Assembly (NCBI GenBank): GCA_963932145.1
Contig: OZ010574.1
Location: forward strand, 63,080,878-63,144,877
Direction of reading: 5' to 3'
Source: Acanthosepion lycidas
Lineage: Eukaryota > Mollusca > Cephalopoda > Sepiida > Sepiidae
DNA: 64,000 nt
The notes below the pieces were generated by a model. The model did not search any database, had not been told where the DNA came from, and saw nothing but the letters and a program-made list of their open reading frames with translations. Position numbers and translations under genes: made by a program. Positions 27,701 to 40,000 of the stretch are shown here, in pieces. The stretch's first letter is position 1, and the number at the start of each line of letters is the position of its first letter.

Positions 27701-30700
27701 CTTTTGTTCATGTCTTGTGATCTTCGGTCTTGTTCTCATTCTGTTGTTCATGTCTTGTGATATCCGGTCTTGTTCTCATTCTGTTGTTCATGTCTTGTGA
27801 TATCCAGTCTTCTTCTCATTCTTTTGTTCATGTCTTGTGATATCCGGTCTTGTTCTCATTCTGTTGTTCATGTCTTGTGATATCCTGTCTTGTTCTCATT
27901 CTGTTGTTCATGTCTTGTGATATCCTGTCTTGTTCTCATTCTGTTGTTCATGTCTTGTGATATCCAGTCTTCTTCTCATTCTTTTGTTCATGTCTTGTGA
28001 TATCCGGTCTTGTTCTCATTCTGTTGTTCATGTCTTGTGATATCCTGTCTTGTTCTCATTCTGTTGTTCATGTCTTGTGATATCCTGTCTTGTTCTCATT
28101 CTGTTGTTCATGTCTTGTGATATCCTGTCTTGTTCTCATTCTGTTGTTCATGTCTTGTGATCTCCGGTCTTGTTCTCATTCTTTTGTTCATGTCTTGTGA
28201 TATCCAGTCTTGTTCTCATTCTTTTGTTCATGTCTTGTGATATCCTGTCTTGTTCTCATTCTGTTGTTCATGTCTTGTGATATCCTGTCTTGTTCTTATT
28301 CTGTTGTTCATGTCTTGTGATATCCTGTCTTGTTCTTATTCTGTTGTTCATGTCTTGTGATCTCCGGTCTTGTTCTCATTCTTTTGTTCATGTCTTGTGA
28401 TATCCGGTCTTGTTCTCATTCTGTTGTTCATGTCTTGTGATCTTCGGTCTTGTTCTCATTCTGTTGTTCATGTCTTGTGATATCCTGTCTTGTTCTCATT
28501 CTCTTGTTCATGTCTTGTGATATCCTGTCTTGTTCTCATTCTGTTGTTCATGTCTTGTGATATCCTGTCTTGTTCTCATTCTGTTGTTCATGTCTTGTGA
28601 TATCCTGTCCTGTTCTCATTCTGTTGTTCATGTCTTGTGATATCCAGTCTTCTTCTCATTCTTTTGTTCATGTCTTGTGATATCCGGTCTTGTTCTCATT
28701 CTGTTGTTCATGTCTTGTGATATCCTGTCTTGTTCTCATTCTGTTGTTCATGTCTTGTGATATCCTGTCTTGTTCTCATTCTGTTGTTCATGTCTTGTGA
28801 TATCCAGTCTTCTTCTCATTCTTTTGTTCATGTCTTGTGATATCCGGTCTTGTTCTCATTCTGTTGTTCATGTCTTGTGATATCCTGTCTTGTTCTCATT
28901 CTGTTGTTCATGTCTTGTGATATCCTGTCTTGTTCTCATTCTGTTGTTCATGTCTTGTGATATCCTGTCTTGTTCTCATTCTGTTGTTCATGTCTTGTGA
29001 TCTCCGGTCTTGTTCTCATTCTTTTGTTCATGTCTTGTGATATCCAGTCTTGTTCTCATTCTTTTGTTCATGTCTTGTGATATCCTGTCTTGTTCTCATT
29101 CTGTTGTTCATGTCTTGTGATATCCTGTCTTGTTCTTATTCTGTTGTTCATGTCTTGTGATATCCTGTCTTGTTCTTATTCTGTTGTTCATGTCTTGTGA
29201 TCTCCGGTCTTGTTCTCATTCTTTTGTTCATGTCTTGTGATATCCTGTCTTGTTCTCATTCTGTTGTTTATGTCTTGTGATCTTCGGTCTTGTTCTCATT
29301 CTGTTGTTCATGTCTTGTGATATCCTGTCTTGTTCTCATTCTGTTGTTCATGTCTTGTGATATCCTGTCTTGTTCTCATTCTGTTGTTCATGTCTTGTGA
29401 TATCCAGTGTTCTTCTCATTCTTTTGTTCATGTCTTGTGATCTTCGGTCTTGTTCTCATTCTGTTGTTCATGTCTTGTGATATCCGGTCTTGTTCTCATT
29501 CTGTTGTTCATGTCTTGTGATATCCAGTCTTCTTCTCATTCTTTTGTTCATGTCTTGTGATATCCGGTCTTGTTCTCATTCTGTTGTTCATGTCTTGTGA
29601 TATCCTGTCTTGTTCTCATTCTGTTGTTCATGTCTTGTGATCTCCGGTCTTGTTCTCATTCTGTTGTTCATGTCTTGTGATATCCAGTCTTCTTCTCATT
29701 CTTTTGTTCATGTCTTGTGATATCCGGTCTTGTTCTCATTCTGTTGTTCATGTCTTGTGATATCCTGTCTTGTTCTCATTCTGTTGTTCATGTCTTGTGA
29801 TATCCTGTCTTGTTCTCATTCTGTTGTTCATGTCTTGTGATATCCTGTCTTGTTCTCATTCTGTTGTTCATGTCTTGTGATCTCCGGTCTTGTTCTCATT
29901 CTTTTGTTCATGTCTTGTGATATCCAGTCTTGTTCTCATTCTTTTGTTCATGTCTTGTGATATCCTGTCTTGTTCTCATTCTGTTGTTCATGTCTTGTGA
30001 TATCCTGTCTTGTTCTTATTCTGTTGTTCATGTCTTGTGATATCCGGTCTTGTTCTCATTCTTTTGTTCATGTCTTGTGATATCCTGTCTTGTTCTCATT
30101 CTGTTGTTCATGTCTTGTGATATCCGGTCTTGTTCTCATTCATTTGTTCATGTCTTGTGATATCCAGTCTTGTTCTCATTCTTTTGTTCATGTCTTGTGA
30201 TATCCTGTCTTGTTCTCATTCTGTTGTTCATGTCTTGTGATATCCTGTCTTGTTCTCATTCTTTTGTTCATGTCTTGTGATATCCTGTCTTGTTCTCATT
30301 CTGTTGTTCATGTCTTGTGATCTCCGGTCTTGTTCTCATTCTTTTGTTCATGTCTTGTGATATCCAGTCTTGTTCTCATTCTTTTGTTCATGTCTTGTGA
30401 TATCCGGTCTTGTTCTCATTCTTTTGTTCATGTCTTGTGATATCCTGTCTTGTTCTCATTCTGTTGTTCATGTCTTGTGATATCCTGTCTTGTTCTCATT
30501 CTTTTGTTCATGTCTTGTGATATCCTGTCTTGTTCTCATTCTGTTGTTCATGTCTTGTGATATCCAGTCTTGTTCTCATTCTGTTGTTCATGTCTTGTGA
30601 TATCCTGTCTTGTTCTCATTCTTTTGTTCATGTCTTGTGATATCCAGTCTTGTTCTCCTTCTGTTGTTCATGTCTTGTGATATCCTGTCTTGTTCTCATT

Positions 30701-30970
30701 CTGTTGTTCATGTCTTGTGATATCCAGTCTTGTTCTCATTCTGTTGTTCATGTCTTGTGATATCCTGTCTTGTTCTCATTCTGTTGTTCATGTCTTGTGA
30801 TATCCATCCTTGTTCCGATTCTGTTGTTCATGTCTTGTGATATCCTGTCTTGTTCTCATTCTTTTGTTCATGTCTTGTGATATCCTGTCTTGTTCTCATT
30901 CTGTTGTTCATGTCTTGTGATATCCGGTCTTGTTCTCATTCTTTTGTTCATGTCTTGTGATATCCTGTTT
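18800..30970 (+). repeat. Large higher-order duplication, second copy
   Basis: Partner of about 641-15,450. It lacks the 3.2-kb extra duplication and carries 13 additional units at about 26,280-26,799. Isolated differences from the first copy include tgactt near 24,913, cctgtat near 27,169, gtttat near 29,269 and catttg near 30,142. Most units are otherwise identical in the stretches compared, suggesting recent duplication or strong homogenisation. Confidence 0.75.
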
Positions 30971-33917
30971 GTTCTCATTCTGTTGTTCATGTCTTGTGAT
31001 ATCCTGTCTTGTTCTCATTCTTTTGTTCATGTCTTGTGATATCCAGTCTTGTTCTCATTCTTTTGTTCATGTCTTGTGATATCCTGTCTTGTTCTCATTC
31101 TGTTGTTCATGTCTTGTGATATCCTGTCTTGTTCTTATTCTGTTGTTCATGTCTTGTGATCTCCGGTCTTGTTCTCATTCTTTTGTTCATGTCTTGTGAT
31201 ATCCGGTCTTGTTCTCATTCTGTTGTTCATGTCTTGTGATCTTCGGTCTTGTTCTCATTCTGTTGTTCATGTCTTGTGATATCCTGTCTTGTTCTCATTC
31301 TCTTGTTCATGTCTTGTGATATCCTGTCTTGTTCTCATTCTGTTGTTCATGTCTTGTGATATCCTGTCTTGTTCTCATTCTGTTGTTCATGTCTTGTGAT
31401 ATCCTGTCCTGTTCTCATTCTGTTGTTCATGTCTTGTGATATCCAGTCTTCTTCTCATTCTTTTGTTCATGTCTTGTGATATCCGGTCTTGTTCTCATTC
31501 TGTTGTTCATGTCTTGTGATATCCTGTCTTGTTCTCATTCTGTTGTTCATGTCTTGTGATATCCTGTCTTGTTCTCATTCTGTTGTTCATGTCTTGTGAT
31601 ATCCAGTCTTCTTCTCATTCTTTTGTTCATGTCTTGTGATATCCGGTCTTGTTCTCATTCTGTTGTTCATGTCTTGTGATATCCTGTCTTGTTCTCATTC
31701 TGTTGTTCATGTCTTGTGATATCCTGTCTTGTTCTCATTCTGTTGTTCATGTCTTGTGATATCCTGTCTTGTTCTCATTCTGTTGTTCATGTCTTGTGAT
31801 CTCCGGTCTTGTTCTCATTCTTTTGTTCATGTCTTGTGATATCCAGTCTTGTTCTCATTCTTTTGTTCATGTCTTGTGATATCCTGTCTTGTTCTCATTC
31901 TGTTGTTCATGTCTTGTGATATCCTGTCTTGTTCTTATTCTGTTGTTCATGTCTTGTGATATCCTGTCTTGTTCTTATTCTGTTGTTCATGTCTTGTGAT
32001 CTCCGGTCTTGTTCTCATTCTTTTGTTCATGTCTTGTGATATCCTGTCTTGTTCTCATTCTGTTGTTCATGTCTTGTGATCTTCGGTCTTGTTCTCATTC
32101 TGTTGTTCATGTCTTGTGATATCCTGTCTTGTTCTCATTCTGTTGTTCATGTCTTGTGATATCCTGTCTTGTTCTCATTCTGTTGTTCATGTCTTGTGAT
32201 ATCCAGTGTTCTTCTCATTCTTTTGTTCATGTCTTGTGATCTTCGGTCTTGTTCTCATTCTGTTGTTCATGTCTTGTGATATCCGGTCTTGTTCTCATTC
32301 TGTTGTTCATGTCTTGTGATATCCAGTCTTCTTCTCATTCTTTTGTTCATGTCTTGTGATATCCGGTCTTGTTCTCATTCTGTTGTTCATGTCTTGTGAT
32401 ATCCTGTCTTGTTCTCATTCTGTTGTTCATGTCTTGTGATCTCCGGTCTTGTTCTCATTCTGTTGTTCATGTCTTATGATATCCAGTCTTCTTCTCATTC
32501 TTTTGTTCATGTCTTGTGATATCCGGTCTTGTTCTCATTCTGTTGTTCATGTCTTGTGATATCCTGTCTTGTTCTCATTCTGTTGTTCATGTCTTGTGAT
32601 ATCCTGTCTTGTTCTCATTCTGTTGTTCATGTCTTGTGATATCCTGTCTTGTTCTCATTCTGTTGTTCATGTCTTGTGATCTCCGGTCTTGTTCTCATTC
32701 TTTTGTTCATGTCTTGTGATATCCAGTCTTGTTCTCATTCTTTTGTTCATGTCTTGTGATATCCTGTCTTGTTCTCATTCTGTTGTTCATGTCTTGTGAT
32801 ATCCTGTCTTGTTCTTATTCTGTTGTTCATGTCTTGTGATATCCGGTCTTGTTCTCATTCTTTTGTTCATGTCTTGTGATATCCTGTCTTGTTCTCATTC
32901 TGTTGTTCATGTCTTGTGATATCCGGTCTTGTTCTCATTCTTTTGTTCATGTCTTGTGATATCCAGTCTTGTTCTCATTCTTTTGTTCATGTCTTGTGAT
33001 ATCCTGTCTTGTTCTCATTCTGTTGTTCATGTCTTGTGATATCCTGTCTTGTTCTCATTCTTTTGTTCATGTCTTGTGATATCCTGTCTTGTTCTCATTC
33101 TGTTGTTCATGTCTTGTGATCTCCGGTCTTGTTCTCATTCTTTTGTTCATGTCTTGTGATATCCAGTCTTGTTCTCATTCTTTTGTTCATGTCTTGTGAT
33201 ATCCGGTCTTGTTCTCATTCTTTTGTTCATGTCTTGTGATATCCTGTCTTGTTCTCATTCTGTTGTTCATGTCTTGTGATATCCTGTCTTGTTCTCATTC
33301 TTTTGTTCATGTCTTGTGATATCCTGTCTTGTTCTCATTCTGTTGTTCATGTCTTGTGATATCCAGTCTTGTTCTCATTCTGTTGTTCATGTCTTGTGAT
33401 ATCCTGTCTTGTTCTCATTCTTTTGTTCATGTCTTGTGATATCCAGTCTTGTTCTCCTTCTGTTGTTCATGTCTTGTGATATCCTGTCTTGTTCTCATTC
33501 TGTTGTTCATGTCTTGTGATATCCAGTCTTGTTCTCATTCTGTTGTTCATGTCTTGTGATATCCTGTCTTGTTCTCATTCTGTTGTTCATGTCTTGTGAT
33601 ATCCATCCTTGTTCCGATTCTGTTGTTCATGTCTTGTGATATCCTGTCTTGTTCTCATTCTTTTGTTCATGTCTTGTGATATCCTGTCTTGTTCTCATTC
33701 TGTTGTTCATGTCTTGTGATATCCGGTCTTGTTCTCATTCTTTTGTTCATGTCTTGTGATATCCTGTTTGTTCTCATTCTGTTGTTCATGTCTTGTGATA
33801 TCCTGTCTTGTTCTCATTCTTTTGTTCATGTCTTGTGATATCCAGTCTTGTTCTCATTCTTTTGTTCATGTCTTGTGATATCCTGTCTTGTTCTCATTCT
33901 GTTGTTCATGTCTTGTG
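28320..33917 (+). repeat. 2,799-bp tandem duplication within the satellite
   Basis: About 28,320-31,118 is followed directly by a copy at about 31,119-33,917. The offset is 2,799 bp, not a multiple of 40, because each copy contains the same single-base deletion (about 30,968 and 33,767). The atctcc marker units at 28,360 and 31,159 and the ccatcc/ttccgat units at about 30,800 and 33,599 keep the same offset. A private change (cttatgat near 32,475) marks the second copy. Confidence 0.75.
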
Positions 33918-34078
33918 ATATCCAGTCTTGTTCTCATTCTTTTGTTCATGTCTTGTGATATCCGGTCTTGTTCTCATTCTTTTGTTCATGTCTTGTGATA
34001 TCCAGTCTTCTTCTCATTCTTTTGTTCATGTCTTGTGATATCCTGTCTTGTTCTCATTCTGTTGTTCATGTCTTGTGA

Positions 34079-37000
34079 TCTTCGGTCTTGTTCTCATTCT
34101 GTTGTTCATGTCTTGTGATATCCTGTCTTGTTCTCATTCTGTTGTTCATGTCTTGTGATATCCTGTCTTGTTCTCATTCTGTTGTTCATGTCTTGTGATA
34201 TCCAGTCTTCTTCTCATTCTTTTGTTCATGTCTTGTGATATCCGGTCTTGTTCTCATTCTGTTGTTCATGTCTTGTGATATCCTGTCTTGTTCTCATTCT
34301 GTTGTTCATGTCTTGTGATATCCTGTCTTGTTCTTATTCTGTTGTTCATGTCTTGTGATATCCGGTCTTGTTCTCATTCTTTTGTTCATGTCTTGTGATA
34401 TCCTGTCTTGTTCTCATTCTGTTGTTCATGTCTTGTGATATCCTGTCTTGTTCTCATTCTGTTGTTCATGTCTTGTGATATCCAGTCTTCTTCTCATTCT
34501 TTTGTTCATGTCTTGTGATATCCGGTCTTGTTCTCATTCTGTTGTTCATGTCTTGTGATATCCTGTCTTGTTCTCATTCTGTTGTTCATGTCTTGTGATA
34601 TCCTGTCTTGTTCTTATTCTGTTGTTCATGTCTTGTGATATCCAGTCTTCTTCTCATTCTTTTGTTCATGTCTTGTGATATCCGGTCTTGTTCTCATTCT
34701 GTTGTTCATGTCTTGTGATATCCTGTCTTGTTCTCATTCTGTTGTTCATGTCTTGTGATATCCTGTCTTGTTCTCATACTTTTGTTCATGTCTTGTGATA
34801 TCCAGTCTTCTTCTCATTCTTTTGTTCATGTCTTGTGATATCCAGTCTTCTTCTCATTCTTTTGTTCATGTCTTGTGATATCCAGTCTTGTTCTCATTCT
34901 TTTGTTCATGTCTTGTGATATCCGGTCTTGTTCTCATTCTTTTGTTCATGTCTTGTGATATCCTGTCTTGTTCTCATTCTGTTGTTCATGTCTTGTGATA
35001 TCCGGTCTTGTGCTCATTCTGTTGTTCATGTCTTGTGATATCCTGTCTTGTTCTCATTCTGTTGTTCACGTCTTGTGATATCCAGTCTTCTTCTCATTCT
35101 TTTGTTCATGTCTTCTGATCTTCGGTCTTGTTCTCATTCTGTTGTTCATGTCTTGTGATATCCGGTCTTGTTCTCATTCTGTTGTTCATGTCTTGTGATA
35201 TCCAGTCTTCTTCTCATACTTTTGTTCATGTCTTGTGATATCCGGTCTTGTTCTCATTCTGGTTTTCATGTCTTGTGTTATACGGTCTTGTTCCGATTCT
35301 GTTGTTCATGTCTTGTGATATCCTGTCTTGTTCTCATTCAGTTGTTCATGTCTTGTGATATCTGGTCTTGTTATTATTCTGTTGTTCATGTCTTGTGATA
35401 TCCTGTCTTGTTCTCATTCTGTTGTTCATGTCTTGTGATATCCTGTCTTGTTCTCATTCTGTTGTTCATGTCTTGTGATATCCAGTCTTCTTCTCATTCT
35501 TTTGTTCATGTCTTGTGATATCCGGTCTTGTTCTCATTCTGTTGTTCATGTCTTGTGATATCCTGTCTTGTTCTCATTCTGTTGTTCATGTCTTGTGATA
35601 TCCTGTCTTGTTCTTATTCTGTTGTTCATGTCTTGTGATATCCAGTCTTCATCTCATTCTTTTGTTCATGTCTTGTGATATCCGGTCTTGTCTCATTCTG
35701 TTGTTCATGTCTTGTGATATCCTGTCTTGTTCTCATTCTGTTGTTCATGTCTTGTGATATCCTGTCTTGTTCTCATTCTTTTGTTCATGTCTTGTGATAT
35801 CCAGTCTTCTTCTCATTCTATTGTTCATGTCTTGTGATATCCAGTCTTCTTCTCATTCTTTTGTTCATGTCTTGTGATATCCAGTCTTGTTCTCATTCTT
35901 TTGTTCATGTCTTGTGATCTCCGGTCTTGTTCTCATTCTTTTGTTCATGTCTTGTGATATCCTGTCTTATTCTCATTCTGTTGTTCATGTCTTGTGATAT
36001 CCTGTCTTGTTGTCATTCTGTTGTTCATGTCTTGTGATATCCAGTCTTGTTCTTATTCTGTTGTTCATGTCTTGTGATCTCCGGTGTTGTTCTCATTCCG
36101 TTGTTCATGTCTTGTGACATCCGGTCTTGTTCCGATTCTGTTGTTCATGTCTTGTGATATCCAGTCTTGTTCTTATTCTGTTGTTCATGTCTTGTGATCT
36201 CCGGTCTTGTTCTCATTCTTTTGTTCATGTCTTGTGATATCCGGTCTTGTTCTTGTTCAGTTGTTCATGTCTTGTGATATCCGGTATTGTTATTATTCTG
36301 TTGTTCATATCTTGTGATATCCGGTCTTGTTCTGATTCTGTTGTTCATGTCTTGTGATCACCGGTCTTGTTCTCATTCTGTTGTTCATGTCTTGTGATAT
36401 CCGGTCTTGTTCTTATTCTGTTGTTCATGTCGTGTGATATCCGGTCTTGTTCCGATTCTGTTGTTCATGTCTTGTGATATCCAGTCTTGTTCTCATTCTT
36501 TTGTTCATGTCTTGTGATATCCGGTCTTGTTCTCATTCTTTTGTTCATGTCTTGTGATATCCTGTCTTGTTCTCATTCTGTTGTTCATGTCTTGTGATAT
36601 CCGGTCTTGTGCTCATTCTCTTGTTCATGTCTTGTGATATCCTGTCTTGTTCTCATTCTGTTGTTCACGTCTTGTGATATCCAGTCTTCTTCTCATTCTT
36701 TTGTTCATGTCTTCTGATCTTCGGTCTTGTTCTCATTCTTTTGTTCATGTCTTGTGATATCCTGTCTTGTTCTCATTCTGTTGTTCATGTCTTGTGATAT
36801 CTGGTCTTGTTCTCATTCTGTTGTTCATGTCTTGTGATATCCAGTCTTCTTCTCATTCTTTTGTTCATGTCTTGTGATATCCAGTCTTCTTCTCATTCTG
36901 TTGTTCATGTCTTGTGATATCCTGTCTTGTTCTCATTCTTTTGTTCATGTCTTGTGATATCCAGTCTTCTTCTCATTCTTTTGTTCATGTCTTGTGATAT

Positions 37001-40000
37001 CCTGTCTTGTTCTCATTCTGTTGTTCATGTCTTGTGATCTTCGGTCTTGTTCTCATTCTGTTGTTCATGTCTTGTGATATCCGGTCTTGTTCTCATTCTG
37101 TTGTTCATGTCTTGTGATATCCAGTCTTCTTCTCATTCTTTTGTTCATGTCTTGTGATATCCGGTCTTGTTCTGATTCTGGTTTTCATGTCTTGTGATAT
37201 CCAGTCTTCTTCTCATTCTTTTGTTCATGTCTTGTGATATCCGGTCTTGTTCTCATTCTGTTGTTCATGTCTTGTGATATCCTGTCTTGTTCTCATTCTG
37301 TTGTTCATGTCTTGTGATATCCTGTCTTGTTCTTATTCTGTTGTTCATGTCTTGTGATATCCAGTCTTCTTCTCATTCTTTTGTTCATGTCTTGTGATAT
37401 CCGGTCTTGTTCTCATTCTGTTGTTCATGTCTTGTGATATCCGGTCTTGTTCCGATTCTGTTGTTCATGTCTTGTGATATCCTGTCTTGTTCTCATTCTG
37501 TTGTTCATGTCTTGTGATATCCTGTCTTGTTCTCATTCTTTTGTTCATGTCTTGTGATATCCAGTCTTCTTCTCATTCTTTTGTTCATGTCTTGTGATAT
37601 CCAGTCTTGTTCTCATTCTTTTGTTCATGTCTTGTGATCTCCGGTCTTGTTCTCATTCTTTTGTTCATGTCTTGTGATATCCTGTCTTATTCTCATTCTG
37701 TTGTTCATGTCTTCTCATATCCTGTCTTGTTGTCATTCTGTTGTTCATGTCTTGTGATATCCAGTCTTGTTCTTATTCTGTTGTTCATGTCTTGTGATCT
37801 CCGGTGTTGTTCTCATTCCGTTGTTCATGTCTTGTGATCTCCGGTCTTGTTCTCATTCTGTTGTTCATGTCTTGTGATATCCGGTCTTGTTCTTGTTCAG
37901 TTGTTCATGTCTTGTGATATCCGGTCTTGTTATTATTCTGTTGTTCATATCTTGTGATATCCGGTCTTGTTCTGATTCTGTTGTTCATGTCTTGTGATCA
38001 CCGGTCTTGTTCTCATTCTGTTGTTCATGTCTTGTGATATCCGGTCTTGTTCTTATTCTGTTGTTCATGTCGTGTGATATCCGGTCTTGTTCCGATTCTG
38101 TTGTTCATGTCTTGTGATATCCTGTCTTGTTCTCATTCTTTTGTTCATGTCTTGTGATATCCAGTCTTCTTCTCATTCTTTTGTTCATGTCTTGTGATAT
38201 CCTGTCTTGTTCTCATTCTGTTGTTCATGTCTTGTGATCTTCGGTCTTGTTCTCATTCTGTTGTTCATGTCTTGTGATATCCGGTCTTGTTCTCATTCTG
38301 TTGTTCATGTCTTGTGATATCCAGTCTTCTTCTCATTCTTTTGTTCAATTCTTGTGATATCCGGTCTTGTTCTCATTCTGGTTTTCATGTCTTGTGTTAT
38401 ACGGTCTTGTTCCGATTCTGTTGTTCATGTTTTGTGATATCCGGTCTTGTTCTCATTCTTTTGTTCATGTCTTTTGATATCCGGTCTTGTTCCGATTCTG
38501 TTGTTCATGTCTTGTGATATCCAGTCTTGTTCTCATTCAGTTGTTCATGTCTTGTGATATCTGGTCTTGTTATTATTCTGTTGTTCATGTCTTGTGATAT
38601 CCTGTCTTGTTCTCATTCTGTTGTTCATGTCTTGTGATATCCTGTCTTGTTCTCATTCTGTTGTTCATGTCTTGTGATATCCAGTCTTCTTCTCATTCTT
38701 TTGTTCATGTCTTGTGATATCCGGTCTTGTTCTCATTCTGTTGTTCATGTCTTGTGATATCCTGTCTTGTTCTCATTCTGTTGTTCATGTCTTGTGATAT
38801 CCTGTCTTGTTCTTATTCTGTTGTTCATGTCTTGTGATATCCAGTCTTCTTCTCATTCTTTTGTTCATGTCTTGTGATATCCGGTCTTGTTCTCATTCTG
38901 TTGTTCATGTCTTGTGATATCCGGTCTTGTTCTCATTCTGTTGTTCATGTCTTGTGATATCCTGTCTTGTTCTCATTCTGTTGTTCATGTCTTGTGATAT
39001 CCTGTCTTGTTCTCATTCTTTTGTTCATGTCTTGTGATATCCAGTCTTCTTCTCATTCTATTGTTCATGTCTTGTGATATCCAGTCTTCTTCTCATTCTT
39101 TTGTTCATGTCTTGTGATATCCAGTCTTGTTCTCATTCTTTTGTTCATGTCTTGTGATCTCCGGTCTTGTTCTCATTCTTTTGTTCATGTCTTGTGATAT
39201 CCTGTCTTATTCTCATTCTGTTGTTCATGTCTTGTGATATCCTGTCTTGTTGTCATTCTGTTGTTCATGTCTTGTGATATCCAGTCTTGTTCTTATTCTG
39301 TTGTTCATGTCTTGTGATCTCCGGTGTTGTTCTCATTCCGTTGTTCATGTCTTGTGATATCCAGTCTTCTTCTCATTCTATTGTTCATGTCTTGTGATAT
39401 CCAGTCTTCTTCTCATTCTTTTGTTCATGTCTTGTGATATCCAGTCTTGTTCTCATTCTTTTGTTCATGTCTTGTGATCTCCGGTCTTGTTCTCATTCTT
39501 TTGTTCATGTCTTGTGATATCCTGTCTTATTCTCATTCTGTTGTTCATGTCTTGTGATATCCTGTCTTGTTGTCATTCTGTTGTTCATGTCTTGTGATAT
39601 CCAGTCTTGTTCTTATTCTGTTGTTCATGTTTTGTGATCTCCGGTCTTGTTCTCATTCTGTTGTTCATGTCTTGTGATATCCGGTCTTGTTCTTGTTCAG
39701 TTGTTCATGTCTTGTGATATCCGGTCTTGTTATTATTCTGTTGTTCATATCTTGTGATATCCGGTCTTGTTCTGATTCTGTTGTTCATGTCTTGTGATCT
39801 CCGGTCTTGTTCTCATTCTGTTGTTCATGTCTTGTGATATCCGGTCTTGTTCTTATTCTGTTGTTCATGTCGTGTGATATCCGGTCTTGTTCCGATTCTG
39901 TTGTTCATGTCTTGTGATATCCAGTCTTGTTCTTATTCTGTTGTTCATGTCTTGTGATCTCCGGTCTTGTTCTCATTCTTTTGTTCATGTCTTGTGATAT

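Larger units (their letters stand above)
1..33917 (+). repeat. Homogeneous core domain of the satellite array
   Basis: Nearly all units here belong to a small set of variants. Unit position 7 is T, A or G (cctgtc, ccagtc, ccggtc). Positions 21-24 read tctg or tctt. Positions 11-14 read ttgt or ttct, the latter almost always with ccagtc and tctt. Positions 1-6 read atatcc, atctcc or atcttc. Rarer types carry ttgttcttat, ttgttctcct, ttgctctcat, or ccatcc with ttccgat. The last type is a useful marker and starts at 1,521, 2,881, 3,921, 4,041, 4,281, 4,401, 4,721, 6,081, 7,081, 7,201, 9,401, 10,081, 11,561 and 15,281, then about 19,680, 21,040, 22,080, 22,200, 24,400, 25,080, 27,080, 30,800 and 33,599. 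Mutations private to one unit are scarce. The right limit is gradual; I place it at the end of the 2,799-bp duplication. Confidence 0.85.
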
